Below the pieces are notes generated by a model. That model worked only from the letters and a program-made list of their open reading frames with translations, did no database searches and was not told where the DNA came from. A stretch of DNA of 64,000 nt from Prauserella aidingensis (GTDB lineage: Bacteria > Actinomycetota > Actinomycetes > Mycobacteriales > Pseudonocardiaceae): positions 1 to 64,000 of the forward strand of contig NZ_JAMTCN010000014.1 in assembly GCF_024171865.1 (NCBI RefSeq). The letters are read 5' to 3'. The translations under genes were made by a program, and so were the position numbers. This document shows, piece after piece, positions 16,547 through 26,036 of this stretch (positions are counted from its first letter, which is position 1; each line of letters starts with the position of its first letter).

Positions 16547-17398
16547 ATGTCGCGCGCGGAACTCGCGGACTTCCTGCGCACTCGTCGCACGCGGCGCACA
16601 CCGGCCGACGCGAGCCTTCCGTCGGTCACGCACCGGCGCACGCCAGGACTGCGCCGCGACGAGGTGGCCGAGCTCGCGCACATGTCGGTCGACTACTACA
16701 CCCGGCTCGAGCAGGCTCGCGGACCACGACCGTCGCCGCGGATACTGGACGCACTCGCCGAGGCACTCGGCCTCACCTCGGCCGAACGAATGCACTTGTT
16801 CCGCCTCGCCGGCACGCACGCGATGCCGCCGCAGCATCCTGCACGCGTCGTCCGACCGCACGTGGCCACGATGCTGAACCGCATCCCGGGCACGGCGACC
16901 GTGGTCACAGATGCGTCCTACGACGTCCTCGCCTGGAATCCCCTCGCCGAAGCGCTGCTCGGCGAGCTGCACGGTGAACCCAACCTCGCCCGCCGGCACT
17001 TCCTCGGCCTCGCGCCCGCGATGCACCCGGAAACACAGCCGTTCGGGCCGATCGCTGCCGCTCGCCTCCGTGCCTCACACGCGCGCTATCCGCAGGACGA
17101 ACGGCTGGCGCGGCTGGTCGCGGAGCTGCGGTCCGAAAGCCGTGAGTTCCGTGAGCTCTGGCATCGGCATCCGGCTCCGGCACCAGGGCATCGCCGCAAA
17201 ACGCTGCTGCACCCTGACGTCGGCGCGCTGCAGTTGAACTGCGACGTGCTGCCCGTCCACGAGGAAGACCAGGAGATCGTCCTCGTGACGGCCGATCCGG
17301 GCTCGGCAACCGCCGATGCGCTCGCGCACCTGGAAAGGCGCCCCTCGCCGGACACTCTCTCCGGCCGGTGGCCGCCTCGGCCGGAGACGCAGCCGTGA
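16547..17398 (+). CDS. XRE-family regulator with MmyB-like ligand-binding domain
   Basis: The 283-residue protein has an N-terminal helix-turn-helix ('GLRRDEVAELAHMSVDYYTR', about residues 30-55) and a C-terminal MmyB-like (PAS-fold) domain with 'DVLAWNPLAEALLG' and 'LHPDVGALQLNCDVL', which in the family binds fatty-acid-like ligands. GGAGG precedes the ATG at a good distance. It probably controls the divergent SDR gene and itself. Ligand unknown. Confidence 0.9.
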   Translation: MSRAELADFLRTRRTRRTPADASLPSVTHRRTPGLRRDEVAELAHMSVDYYTRLEQARGPRPSPRILDALAEALGLTSAERMHLFRLAGTHAMPPQHPARVVRPHVATMLNRIPGTATVVTDASYDVLAWNPLAEALLGELHGEPNLARRHFLGLAPAMHPETQPFGPIAAARLRASHARYPQDERLARLVAELRSESREFRELWHRHPAPAPGHRRKTLLHPDVGALQLNCDVLPVHEEDQEIVLVTADPGSATADALAHLERRPSPDTLSGRWPPRPETQP

Positions 17399-17425
17399 CC
17401 ACACGACATCACTACGCTCACGCGG

Positions 17426-18703
17426 GTGACGAACACAGCCAACACGATCACCGGCCCGGGCCACGACGACACGACCGCGATCGCGCCGGGCGTCGACAGC
17501 GAGGTCGGCCCACTGCGGTCGGTCCTGCTGCACCGGCCCGGCGGCGAGCTCACGAGGCTCACGCCGCGCAACAACGACCAACTGCTCTTCGACTCGATCC
17601 CGTGGGTCGAACGCGCACAGCAGGAGCACGACGCCTTCGCCGAGGTACTCACCTCACGCGGGGTGGAGGTGCTGCTGCTCGCCGACGTCCTCGAGGAGTC
17701 GCTGGCCGACCCACGGGCGCACGCGGCGGGGGTGCACACCGCGGTCGACGAACGACGCCTCGGCACCGAACTGGCGGACACGCTGCGGTCCCACCTGTCC
17801 GGCCTGGACGCGGGAGCGCTGCGAGAGGCACTCATATGCGGGATGACGTTCGAGGAGCTACCCGCATCCGAGGGCGCCTCGTTGGTGCGGAAGATGCACC
17901 ACGCGCACGACTTCGTGGTCGACCCGCTGCCGAACCTGCTGTTCACGCGTGACTCGTCGGCGTGGATCGCCGACCGCGTGGCGATCTCGTCGCTCGCGAT
18001 GCCCGCGCGGGGCAGGGAGACGGCACTGCTCGACCTCGCCTACGCGTATCACCCGCGGTTCCGCGGGGCGGCGCGTGCGTACGGAGCGCATTCGGCCCCG
18101 GTCGAAGGCGGCGACGTGCTGCTGCTGGCACCGGGCGTCCTGGCCGTGGGCGTCGGCGAACGCACGACGGCCGCGGGGGCCGAGTCGCTCGCACGGTCGG
18201 TGTTCGCCGACGGCATCGCACACACGGTGCTGGCCGTCCCGATCGCACAGAACCGCGCGACGATGCACCTGGACACCGTGTGCACCATGGTCGGCCCCGA
18301 CGCCGTCGTCATGTACCCGCTCGCCCGCGATTCGCTCGTCGCGTACACGATGCGGCCGGGCGACGTCGCCGTCGACGGCACCCTCGGACTCCGGGTGGAC
18401 GGTCCCGAGCCGTTCCTCGACGCGGCGGCCTCCGCGATGGGCATCGATCACCTGCGGGTGATCGACACCGGCCTCGACCCGGTGACCGCCGAACGGGAGC
18501 AGTGGGACGACGGCAACAACACGCTCGCGCTCGCACCCGGCGTCGTCGTCGGATACGAGCGCAACACCCAGACGAACGCCCGCCTCGAGGAGGCCGGCAT
18601 CGAGGTGCTGGCCATCGCCGGATCCGAACTCGGGTCGGGTCGCGGAGGACCGCGCTGCATGTCCTGCCCCATCGCGCGAGGTCCGCTCCCGGGCACGCCC
18701 TGA
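17426..18703 (+). CDS. arcA: Arginine deiminase
   Basis: The 425-residue enzyme hydrolyses L-arginine to citrulline and ammonia. Family motifs are in order: '[17 protein letters not shown]' near the N-terminus, '[12 protein letters not shown]' (Arg/Asp), 'EGGDVLLL', '[10 protein letters not shown]' (catalytic His with Asp) and '[12 protein letters not shown]' near the C-terminus, with Cys411 as the nucleophile. Length is normal. Start GTG 17426 lies 27 bases after the regulator gene, without a strong ribosome-binding site, so coupling is possible. No ornithine carbamoyltransferase, carbamate kinase or antiporter follows, so this is a lone arcA and not a full arginine-deiminase operon. Confidence 0.95.
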   Translation: MTNTANTITGPGHDDTTAIAPGVDSEVGPLRSVLLHRPGGELTRLTPRNNDQLLFDSIPWVERAQQEHDAFAEVLTSRGVEVLLLADVLEESLADPRAHAAGVHTAVDERRLGTELADTLRSHLSGLDAGALREALICGMTFEELPASEGASLVRKMHHAHDFVVDPLPNLLFTRDSSAWIADRVAISSLAMPARGRETALLDLAYAYHPRFRGAARAYGAHSAPVEGGDVLLLAPGVLAVGVGERTTAAGAESLARSVFADGIAHTVLAVPIAQNRATMHLDTVCTMVGPDAVVMYPLARDSLVAYTMRPGDVAVDGTLGLRVDGPEPFLDAAASAMGIDHLRVIDTGLDPVTAEREQWDDGNNTLALAPGVVVGYERNTQTNARLEEAGIEVLAIAGSELGSGRGGPRCMSCPIARGPLPGTP

Positions 18704-18801
18704 CCCGGCACCCGACGACCCGGATCGGTGATCACTTCGCGACATTTCCGTCGCCCACCGTGATTCATTCCCCGAACGGGGGACATTCGATCGGACCGGA
18801 C

Positions 18802-18875
18802 ACAGTTGAGCCTCACCTAAGTGATTCCGGGCCACTTAGGTGAGGCTCATTTAATCTTAGGTGAGCCTTAATTTA
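18802..18875. promoter_or_regulatory. Three IdeR-type iron boxes upstream of ferritin
   Basis: Three 19-bp matches to the IdeR consensus: 18802-18820 (read on the minus strand as TTAGGTGAGGCTCAACTGT), 18836-18854 (TTAGGTGAGGCTCATTTAA) and 18857-18875 (TTAGGTGAGCCTTAATTTA). In mycobacteria IdeR with Fe2+ binds tandem boxes well upstream of bfrB and activates it. The same distance (about 100-170 bases before the start) and multiplicity here suggest activation of ferritin by iron. Confidence 0.82.
18807..18849. terminator. 17-bp perfect inverted repeat, possible arcA terminator
   Basis: TGAGCCTCACCTAAGTG (18807-18823) and its exact complement (18833-18849) enclose a 9-base loop, followed by TTTAATCTT. 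This can fold as an arcA terminator, but the arms are also the core of two iron boxes, so the repeat may exist for DNA binding and not termination. Confidence 0.45.
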
Positions 18876-18972
18876 TTTAGATCACCCTTGGCTAAGGAAT
18901 TGTAGGCAAATGCGTCCCGGATCACCAGACCCCCGCTGGAAAAATATGGATCGATGGGCGTACATTGAATGC

Positions 18973-19530
18973 ATGCCCACGACGAAGCAGGATTCCAAGC
19001 AGCCGCGTTCCAAGTTCTACGAATTGCTGCAGGGTCAGGTCCACAACGAGTTCCACGCCTCGCAGCAGTACACCGCGCTGGGCGTGTGGTTCGACAACGA
19101 GGACCTGCCCGAGCTCGCGAAGTTCTTCTATGCGCAGGCCATCGAGGAGCGCAACCACGCCATGGCGCTGGTCCAGTACATGATGGACACCGACCACCAC
19201 GTGACCATCCCCGGCACGGGCGAGGTGCGCAACGAGTTCTCGAGCGCCAAGGAGCTGGCCGAGCTGGCCCTGGAGCAGGAGAAGGAGGTCACCAGCGACA
19301 TCAAAACGCTGACGAAGGCCGCCCGCTCCGAGGACGACTTCCTCGGCGAGCAGTTCATGCAGTGGTTCCTCAAGGAGCAGGTCGAGGAGGTCGCGACGAT
19401 GAGCACGCTCGTGAACGTGTTCGAGCGCGCCGACGGCAACCTGTTCGAGGTCGAGCGCTTCGTGCACAAGCACCTGCGCGGCGACGCCGATGACGACGAC
19501 ATGCCGGAGGTCGCGGGCGGCAAGCTCTGA
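18973..19530 (+). CDS. Ferritin (BfrB-type iron storage protein)
   Basis: The 185-residue ferritin-like four-helix protein has ferroxidase residues in their usual places: 'HNEFHASQQY' (Glu26), 'AIEERNHA' (Glu59, His62), a mid-chain 'EQEKEV' and 'WFLKEQVEEVATM'. It oxidises Fe2+ and stores ferric mineral inside a 24-mer shell in the cytoplasm. ATG 18973 gives the normal MPTTKQ... length; an in-frame extension to 18910 would add 21 unconserved residues. There is no Met pair typical of heme-binding bacterioferritin, so a non-heme ferritin is likelier. A short acidic tail ('DADDDDMPEV') ends the chain. Likely iron-activated through IdeR boxes. Confidence 0.95.
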   Translation: MPTTKQDSKQPRSKFYELLQGQVHNEFHASQQYTALGVWFDNEDLPELAKFFYAQAIEERNHAMALVQYMMDTDHHVTIPGTGEVRNEFSSAKELAELALEQEKEVTSDIKTLTKAARSEDDFLGEQFMQWFLKEQVEEVATMSTLVNVFERADGNLFEVERFVHKHLRGDADDDDMPEVAGGKL

Positions 19531-19910
19531 CGCTTCGCGTCGGGCACGCGCGCAGCACTTCCGCAGCAGCGTTCGAGAACCGAAGGGGCGGCGCCCCTCG
19601 CGGTCGATTCGGATCACGGATCGACCCCGAGGAGCGCCGCCCCTTTTTCGCATTGTTCGCACGCGGTTCGTCCGATTCTCCGGTCACCACGGTGGGGGGC
19701 CACAATGTTGGGCACCCGTACGCCGACGCCGGGTCGCGGGCGATCATGCAAGCGGCCGGTGACACTCTCCTCCCGGCCGTTTTCACCGAACGGGTCCGTC
19801 GAGTCTCGGCCCTCCGACTTGCCCCGTCGTGAGTTCACCCCCACCGTAGATTTGAGTTCGAGAGCATCTGCGCTCGGCCGGGGAACACGGTCGATGGGAG
19901 GCAGGGCACC
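19531..19910. other. 380-bp intergenic region with a strong terminator
   Basis: No gene was seen. It contains the ferritin terminator (listed separately) and about 260 bases leading into the second BCCT gene, with no recognised operator. A GGGAGG ribosome-binding site sits just before the BCCT start. Confidence 0.6.
19583..19648 (+). terminator. Rho-independent terminator of ferritin
   Basis: GGGGCGGCGC (19585-19594) pairs with GCGCCGCCCC (19634-19643), with CCTCG/CGAGG and GGTCGAT/ATCGACC extending the stem inward, followed by TTTTT at 19644-19648. Confidence 0.85.
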
Positions 19911-21932
19911 ATGAGCGAGTCGTACAGCGGCGGCAGTGCACCTTCCGGTGACGAGGCCGCCCCGGCGGGCCACGCCGCACAACAGAGCATCACCCACAGC
20001 GACACGACTGACGCCGAGATCGAGCGGCAGCTGCGCAGCCAGGGCGTGCGGCTGGGCCGCGGCGGGATCGCGCCCTCCGTCTTCTGGCCGAGCCTGATCA
20101 TCGTCGCGGCCATCGCGCTGTTCTCCGTCATCGCGCCCGACACGGCAGGCGAGCTCTGGAACTCGGTCCAGGGCGGGATCGTCAGCGGGTTCGGCTGGTT
20201 CTACACGCTGGCGATCGCGGGGTTCGTCCTTTTCGCGATCTTCCTCGGCGCCAGCCGGTTCGGCGACATCACCCTCGGCAAGGACGGCGAAGAACCCGAG
20301 TTCGGCCTGTTCTCCTGGTTCACCATGCTGTTCGCCGCCGGTATGGGGATCGGGCTCGTCTTCTACGGGGTCGGCGAGCCGCTGACGTTTTTCTCCGACC
20401 CGAAGCCCGGCGTCGACGGCGGTTCCGCCGAACGCGCGTCGCAGGCCATGGCGCAGACCTTCCTGCACTGGGGATTCCACCCTTGGGCCGTCTACGTCAT
20501 CGTCGGCCTGTCCCTCGCCTACGCGATTCATCGCAAAGGCCGCCCGGTGTCCATCCGCTGGGCACTGGAGCCGCTGCTCGGGGACAGGGTCAAGGGCTGG
20601 GCCGGCGACGTGATCGACGTACTGGCGGTCGTCGGAACGTTGTTCGGTGTGGCGACGTCGCTCGGGCTCGGCGTGACGCAGGTCGCCACCGGGCTGAGCG
20701 AGATCGGCGTGGTCGACCAGGCCGACAACGTCCTGCTCGTCGCACTGATCGTGGGCATCACCCTCGTGGCGATCGTGTCGGTGGTCAGCGGCGTCGGCCG
20801 CGGCATCCGGTGGCTGTCGAACTTCAACCTGTCGCTGGCAGGCGTGTTCCTGATCGCCGTGCTGATGCTGGGTCCGACGCTGTTCCTCGCCAGGGACTTC
20901 GTGCAGTCCCTCGGGTCCTACCTCGCCAACGTGCTGCCGATGACGTTCGACGCCTTCGCCTACACCGGCGACGAGGGCATCGACTGGGGCGCCAGCTGGA
21001 CGATCTTCTACTGGGGCTGGTGGATCGCCTGGGCCCCGTTCGTCGGCGTGTTCATCGCCCGGATCTCGCGCGGCCGCACGGTCCGTGAGTTCGTCGCAGG
21101 CGCGCTGCTCGTTCCCACCATCGTGGGCTTCCTGTGGTTCACGGTGATGGGCGGCACGGCCATCGACCGGCAGGAGCGGCAGGGTGACCTCGTACCCGAA
21201 GGCGGCGTGGTCGCGGAGGAAGCCCTGTTCGACACGCTGCGGGGCCTGCCGTTGGGGACGATCCTGTCCGTCATCGCGATCATCCTGGTGGTCATCTTCT
21301 TCGTCACGTCCTCGGACTCGGGTTCGCTCGTGGTCGACATGCTCGCCTCGGGTGGACATCCCGACCCGCCCGTCTGGAGTCGGGTGCTGTTCGCGTCGCT
21401 CGAAGGACTCGTGGCCATCGGGCTGCTGCTCGCAGGCGGTGACGAGGGGCTGTCGGCGTTGCAGGCCGGCGCCGTGTCCACAGGGCTACCGTTCGCCGTC
21501 GTACTCGTCGCGATGGCTGTGGCGTTGTACAAGGCGCTCAACGCCGAACACCGCGAGATCGTCAGAGTCGAACGACGGCTCTACCGCCGCGAGCTCGCCG
21601 GAGAACTGTCGCAGGACTTCGACCGGCACTTCGGGGAGCAGGTCGACCAGCGCATCGACTACGCGCTGTCGACCACGACCGGGATCTGGAGCCGGACGGA
21701 CAAGCGGACCCCGATCAGCACGCTCTCCCGCGCCCGGCGTCGTGGACGGCAGCGTCCGTCCGGCTCCGGTCCGGGCGGCGGCACAGGCGGCCGACCGGGA
21801 GGCGGAGGCGGCCAACCCGGAGGCAACCCGTCGGGAGACGCTCCGCCGGGAGACGAAGGCTCGGCAGGTGGCCCGTCGGGTGGAAGCGACCGGCCCGGGG
21901 GCGGACCGCCGGGCGGCCCGGCTCCGGACTAG
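19911..21932 (+). CDS. BCCT-family osmolyte transporter (second copy)
   Basis: The 673-residue BCCT transporter is closely related to the one at 12541 ('MGIGLVFYGVGEPLTFF', 'TIFYWGWWIAWAPFVGVFIA', 'ISRGRTVREFVAGALLVPT'). It has a longer N-terminus (about 50 residues, acidic/Ser-rich) and a C-terminal extension of about 130 residues: a charged helix (REIVRVERRLYRRE...) as in the osmosensing domain of BetP, then a Gly/Pro/Ser-rich tail of about 65 residues. That tail has no BetP counterpart. ATG 19911 has GGGAGG upstream. Compatible-solute uptake under osmotic stress is likely; the substrate is unknown. Confidence 0.92.
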   Translation: MSESYSGGSAPSGDEAAPAGHAAQQSITHSDTTDAEIERQLRSQGVRLGRGGIAPSVFWPSLIIVAAIALFSVIAPDTAGELWNSVQGGIVSGFGWFYTLAIAGFVLFAIFLGASRFGDITLGKDGEEPEFGLFSWFTMLFAAGMGIGLVFYGVGEPLTFFSDPKPGVDGGSAERASQAMAQTFLHWGFHPWAVYVIVGLSLAYAIHRKGRPVSIRWALEPLLGDRVKGWAGDVIDVLAVVGTLFGVATSLGLGVTQVATGLSEIGVVDQADNVLLVALIVGITLVAIVSVVSGVGRGIRWLSNFNLSLAGVFLIAVLMLGPTLFLARDFVQSLGSYLANVLPMTFDAFAYTGDEGIDWGASWTIFYWGWWIAWAPFVGVFIARISRGRTVREFVAGALLVPTIVGFLWFTVMGGTAIDRQERQGDLVPEGGVVAEEALFDTLRGLPLGTILSVIAIILVVIFFVTSSDSGSLVVDMLASGGHPDPPVWSRVLFASLEGLVAIGLLLAGGDEGLSALQAGAVSTGLPFAVVLVAMAVALYKALNAEHREIVRVERRLYRRELAGELSQDFDRHFGEQVDQRIDYALSTTTGIWSRTDKRTPISTLSRARRRGRQRPSGSGPGGGTGGRPGGGGGQPGGNPSGDAPPGDEGSAGGPSGGSDRPGGGPPGGPAPD

Positions 21933-21993
21933 CTCATGCCGGTACGAGCGGCCCCGCACGACGTCCGGCCTCGCCGCCGGCGTCGGCGCGTTC

Positions 21994-22881
21994 TCAGCAG
22001 CTGACCTCGGGATCGGGCACGGTCAGCCGCAGCGTGGTGACGCGGTCGCCGCCGACACCGAAGACGTACTGCGAATCGGCGTCGGGATTCGAACGCACCC
22101 GCTGCTGCTCACCCCGGCGCTCCGACTCCGGATACGCCCGGTTCAGCTCCGACACCGGTGAGCCGACGCCGATCCCCTCCGGCGTCGGCGAGTCGCCGGC
22201 CTGGAATCGCACGATGCCGTGCCCGCCGCGGATCGCGACCTGTGAGATTCCGGGCCCCGACACGTCGTAGGCGCGGCACCGGCCCTGCGCGGGCGGACCG
22301 TCGCCGGGGTCCATCGCGCCGGTGGCCACCGCCTCGTCGTAGGTCATCAGCAGCGTCAGGGGTTCCTGGCCCGAGACGCCCAACGGCAGCCGCTCGGGGC
22401 GTTCGGCGACGGTGCTGCCCGCCGACGACGGCCGCATGCTCGGCGGGAGTGCCGACCGGTTCGGCGGAGCCGTCCGCGGCAGCGACGTCGGGGCCGTACC
22501 GGGTGGGGACTCGACCGTCGTGAGACCGGGCGGCGGCACCTCGTCGACGGGGCGGCTCGGGTCCCGCGGAACCGACACGTCGGTCGACCGCGCGATGGGA
22601 CCGGAACTGTCGGCGGCGGTGATGTCGTCGGGGCCCGGACGGCCACCTGCGCCCGACAGCACCAACCCGCCGGCCACGACACCGAGCGTCACGACCACGC
22701 CCGCGCACGCGCCTGCCGTCGCGCGCCTGCGCCTGCGACGTCGCGCGCCTGCGACGACCGCGTCGGGGTCCGGGGCCCGGACGGCGCCGAGCGCCGTGTC
22801 GTCGAACAGCCGCCGCAACCGGTCGCCGACCTCGGCATCGCCGCGCTCGGCGTCCCGGTCGGCGTCGTCCGCGCCTGTCAT
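21994..22881 (-). CDS. Single-pass membrane protein, probable anti-sigma partner
   Basis: The 295-residue protein has an acidic cytoplasmic N-terminus ('EVGDRLRRLFDDTALGAV'), an Arg-rich stop ('GARRRRRRRATAG'), one membrane helix (about residues 55-78) and a long exported Pro/Ser-rich linker, followed by a globular C-terminal domain with paired Cys (Cys205 region and the terminal ...VSC). Its ATG overlaps the stop of the sigma gene, so it is co-translated. There is no zinc-finger HxxxCxxC, so an anti-sigma role is inferred from position only. Confidence 0.75.
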   Translation of the reverse strand: MTGADDADRDAERGDAEVGDRLRRLFDDTALGAVRAPDPDAVVAGARRRRRRRATAGACAGVVVTLGVVAGGLVLSGAGGRPGPDDITAADSSGPIARSTDVSVPRDPSRPVDEVPPPGLTTVESPPGTAPTSLPRTAPPNRSALPPSMRPSSAGSTVAERPERLPLGVSGQEPLTLLMTYDEAVATGAMDPGDGPPAQGRCRAYDVSGPGISQVAIRGGHGIVRFQAGDSPTPEGIGVGSPVSELNRAYPESERRGEQQRVRSNPDADSQYVFGVGGDRVTTLRLTVPDPEVSC

Positions 22882-23390
22882 ATCGTCGCCCTCCCCTCCG
22901 AGTCCGGGTCGTCGTCACCGAGCCGGGTGCGCAGCGTGGCGAGCGCCTTGCTGGCCTGGCTCTTGACGGTCCCGGCCGACACGCCGAGCGAGTCGGCGAT
23001 CTCGGCTTCGGACAGTCCTTCGTAATAACGCAGCACGATGACGGCGCGTTGCCTCGGCGGCAGATCTTTCAGCGCCCGCCACAGCGGTTCGTGTTCGAGC
23101 GGGTCGACGGGCGGCGTACCGCGGGTCTCCGGCAGGTCCGCGACCAGGTTCTCCCGCCGGTGCTTGCGCCAGCGGCTGATGTGGGCGTTGGCCATGGAAC
23201 GGCGGACGTAGGCGACCGGGTCCGTGGTCTTGCGCTGCACGCTCGACCAGCGCGAACCGATCTTCTCCAGCACCGTCTGCACCAGGTCGGCGGCGTCGTG
23301 CGGGTTGCCGGTCAGGGCGTGCCCGTAGCGCATCAGCCCGGCGAGGTTCGCCTCGACGAACTCGGCGAAGCCCGCGAGGTCGTTCGTCAC
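22878..23390 (-). CDS. SigE-family ECF RNA polymerase sigma factor
   Basis: The 170-residue protein has region 2 ('LMRYGHALTGNPHDAADLVQ', residues about 18-90) and region 4 ('LPPRQRAVIVLRYYEGLSEA' and the HTH 'EIADSLGVSAGTVKSQ', about 105-155). This is the SigE-like family common in Streptomyces and relatives. GTG 23390 follows GGGAGGAC. It shares a 4-base overlap with the downstream membrane protein gene, forming a likely sigma/anti-sigma pair. Target genes are not evident. Confidence 0.93.
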   Translation of the reverse strand: MTNDLAGFAEFVEANLAGLMRYGHALTGNPHDAADLVQTVLEKIGSRWSSVQRKTTDPVAYVRRSMANAHISRWRKHRRENLVADLPETRGTPPVDPLEHEPLWRALKDLPPRQRAVIVLRYYEGLSEAEIADSLGVSAGTVKSQASKALATLRTRLGDDDPDSEGRATI

Positions 23391-23487
23391 GAACGTCCTC
23401 CCTCGTTACGACCCGCTCGCCTCGTTGCTGCCCGGCGGCGCGCCGCCAGGTGGTCACGCCTGCATCGGCGCCGGAGATCGCCGCCCG

Positions 23488-23847
23488 TCAGCCCGGGTAC
23501 TCGTGCAGCGCCTTCGGCAGCCGGAAGGTGCCGTCCGCCTCGGGAGGGAACGCGCACGTGGCCACGACGGCCGCAGCCGGTATCGGACCGTAGACGTGTG
23601 GGAACCACGGCGCACCCGGTTCGGGCGGGTCGGCAGGCTCCCAGCGCAGCGGTGCGTCGAGGCGGGCCGGGTCGATCACGAGCAGCACCAGGTCGGTGCG
23701 GCCTGCGAACACGCGCTCGGCGGGGAACTGCACGGTGCCGAAGTCGCTGCAGTGGACGAAGCCGACGTCGTCGAGCGAGGCGGGACGGTACTCCCCACCT
23801 GCGGGGACCGCGGCCCAATCGGCTTCGGGGCAGATGTGGAGAATCAT
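23488..23847 (-). CDS. DUF952 family protein
   Basis: The 119-residue protein matches DUF952: an N-terminal 'MILHICPEADW', 'DVGFVHCSDFGTV' and 'FPHVYGPIP'. The fold is related to ADP-ribosyltransferase/KptA-like small proteins in structural work on the family, but its function is unknown. Start ATG is clear. It lies 12 bases after the DUF5926 gene in the same direction, so the two are probably one transcript. Confidence 0.85.
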   Translation of the reverse strand: MILHICPEADWAAVPAGGEYRPASLDDVGFVHCSDFGTVQFPAERVFAGRTDLVLLVIDPARLDAPLRWEPADPPEPGAPWFPHVYGPIPAAAVVATCAFPPEADGTFRLPKALHEYPG

Positions 23848-23859
23848 CGGCGCACCGCC

Positions 23860-24726
23860 TCAGCGCAGCGTGAACTGCCGGCCGATCAGCCCGTCGCGGG
23901 CCCGGCGCTCGGCGGCGTCCAGCGGGGTGTCGTCGAACGAGGCGGACGCCTCCGTCAGGCGAGCACCGAGCGCCTGCGCCGCGTCGGCCCACTCGCGCGC
24001 GTGCGCCTCCGGGTCCAGGTCCCACACCGGAACCAGCAGCCCGTGGGCGCGGAACGAGCCCGCGAACTTCGTGTCGTCGCCGAGCGTGAGCGTGCCCGCC
24101 GCGGACAGTCGCGCAAGCGCTTGCATCAGGCGGTTCTCCTCGGCGGGCCACACCCACCGCAGGTGCGCCTTCTCCCCTGCCAGCACCCAGTAGGCGCCCG
24201 ACGCGAGCCGTTCGGTCGGCATGATGGCCTCGTTGGCGCGCTGCAGCGACATCGCGACCTCGCCCGTCGGCTCCTCGCCCTCGGGCAGCCACCACGAGAA
24301 GTCCTGGTGGACCTGGACGTCGAGGTCGGCGGACGGGTCGAGCAGGTCCTGCAATCGCTCACCGGGCCGGGACGGGCTGCGTGTGTCGGCGACCGACAGC
24401 ACCTCGCCGGGCTGCGCGGACAGCGCCCACGACAACGCCCGGCCCAGGTCACGGCTGATGTCCCCGGAACGGGTCTGCACCTGCAGTCCGACGAAGACCT
24501 CGCCGTCGGCGCGCACGAACGCCGCCGCGGCCATGGGCAGCACCGACGCGATCGTCACCGTGCGGTCGCCGTGCTCGCCCGCCAGCGGCAGGGTCGCGGT
24601 CGCGGACGGCACGAACTCGCGCATCGCGATGAGCTCCGGCTCGGCCGTCAGGCCCTCGAACGGCCGCCCGACGAATACGTCGCGGACCTTCTCCTTGCGC
24701 TCCTTCTTCCGCGCGGCCTTGCCCAC
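23860..24726 (-). CDS. DUF5926 family protein
   Basis: The 288-residue soluble protein matches an actinobacteria-specific conserved family. It starts with a Lys/Arg-rich segment (MGKAARKKERKEKVRDVF), then 'FVGRPFEGLTAEPELIAMRE', and contains 'QDFSWWLPEG' and 'LRWVWPAEENRL' with several conserved Trp. Function unknown; the basic N-terminus could bind nucleic acid. It diverges from the P450 gene across 73 bases. Confidence 0.8.
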   Translation of the reverse strand: MGKAARKKERKEKVRDVFVGRPFEGLTAEPELIAMREFVPSATATLPLAGEHGDRTVTIASVLPMAAAAFVRADGEVFVGLQVQTRSGDISRDLGRALSWALSAQPGEVLSVADTRSPSRPGERLQDLLDPSADLDVQVHQDFSWWLPEGEEPTGEVAMSLQRANEAIMPTERLASGAYWVLAGEKAHLRWVWPAEENRLMQALARLSAAGTLTLGDDTKFAGSFRAHGLLVPVWDLDPEAHAREWADAAQALGARLTEASASFDDTPLDAAERRARDGLIGRQFTLR

Positions 24727-24799
24727 TGCGCTCGCCTCCCGGTCGTGGTTCGCCTGGCGGAAAACGCTACTCGACCGGCGATTCGGTTACTGTCGGCGG

Positions 24800-25969
24800 G
24801 TGTTCGATCCCGCAGATCCCGCTTTCCTCGCCGATCCGTACCCCGAGTTCGCCCGGTTGCGCAGCTCAGGAGGCGTGCACCACCACGACGGCCTCGGGCT
24901 GGCGGTCGCGGTGTCCCACGAGGCCGCCTCCGCGGTGCTGCGGCACCGGTCGCTCGGCCGCATCTGGTCCGACGCCACGCCACTGGAGCAGTTCGCCTCG
25001 TTCAACATGCTCCACCGCAACTCGCTGTTGGAGAACGAACCGCCCGCGCACACCCGGTTGCGCAAGCTGGTGTCGCGCGCGTTCGCGCGGGGGCACGTGG
25101 AGCGGCTGCGGCCGACCGTGCAGGCGCTGGCCGGGCGCATGGTCGACACGCTGGCCACGGCGATCGAGGCCGACGGCGAGGCCGACCTGCTGGAACATCT
25201 GGCGCAGCCGCTGCCGGTCGCGGTGATCGCCGAGCTGCTGGGCGTGCCCGAGGATGCGGGACCGCAGCTGGTCGAGTGGAGCAACGCGATCGTCAAGATG
25301 TACGAGTACGGCCTGCCCGCCGACAGGCGTGCCGAGGCCGAACGCGGCGCCGAGGCGTTCGCGGGCTATCTGCGCGGCCTGGTCGACGAGCGGGCCGACG
25401 AACCGGGCGACGACCTGCTGAGTCACCTCGCGGTCGGCGAGCTGACCGGTGACGAGGCGGTTGCGACCGCGGTGCTGCTGTTGATGGCGGGCCACGAGGC
25501 CACGGTCAACGTCATCGGCAACGGGGTGCGCGCGCTGCTCACCCACCGCGACCAGTGGGACCTGCTGGTCGCCGACCCGGACCTGGCGCCGACGGCGACC
25601 GAGGAGCTGATCCGGTTCGACTCCCCGTTGCAGCTGTTCGAGCGCACGGCGACCGCCGACGTGGAGATCGCGGGTGTCGCCGTCCCCGAGGGCGCGAAGA
25701 TCGCCGCGCTGCTCGGGGCCGCCGCGCGGGATCCGGAGGTGTTCGACGCACCGGACACGCTCGACATCACGCGGGAGAAGAACCCGCACCTGGGTTTCGG
25801 CGGCGGTATCCACTACTGCCTCGGCGCCCCGCTGGCGCGGATCGAGATCGCCGCGGCGCTGGAGGCGCTCGTGACGCGGCTGCCCGGCCTGCGGTTCGCC
25901 GGGGAGCCGCAACGCAGGGAGGAGTTCGTCATCCGCGGCCTGCGCGACTTCCCCGTCACGACCGAGTGA
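24800..25969 (+). CDS. Cytochrome P450
   Basis: This 389-residue bacterial class I P450 has the I-helix oxygen-binding motif 'MAGHEAT', the K-helix ExxR in 'EELIRFDSP' and the heme-binding loop 'FGGGIHYCLGAPLAR' with Cys340 as the heme thiolate. GTG 24800 gives MFDPADPAFLADPYPEFARL, the usual P450 N-terminus; the much longer frame upstream is antisense to the DUF5926 gene. There is no ferredoxin or reductase gene nearby, so electron donors are elsewhere. The substrate is unknown. Confidence 0.95.
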   Translation: MFDPADPAFLADPYPEFARLRSSGGVHHHDGLGLAVAVSHEAASAVLRHRSLGRIWSDATPLEQFASFNMLHRNSLLENEPPAHTRLRKLVSRAFARGHVERLRPTVQALAGRMVDTLATAIEADGEADLLEHLAQPLPVAVIAELLGVPEDAGPQLVEWSNAIVKMYEYGLPADRRAEAERGAEAFAGYLRGLVDERADEPGDDLLSHLAVGELTGDEAVATAVLLLMAGHEATVNVIGNGVRALLTHRDQWDLLVADPDLAPTATEELIRFDSPLQLFERTATADVEIAGVAVPEGAKIAALLGAAARDPEVFDAPDTLDITREKNPHLGFGGGIHYCLGAPLARIEIAAALEALVTRLPGLRFAGEPQRREEFVIRGLRDFPVTTE

Positions 25970-26036
25970 GGAACGCCGGCAAGTTTCGTCGATCGTCGGC
26001 CACGACCGGCGACGACACCGGCTGCTGAGACTGGTG

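Noticed and set aside
23425-25452. 675-residue plus-strand open frame
   Set aside because: It runs antisense to the DUF952 and DUF5926 genes and out of frame through the P450 gene; composition is Arg/Gly/Val without any domain.
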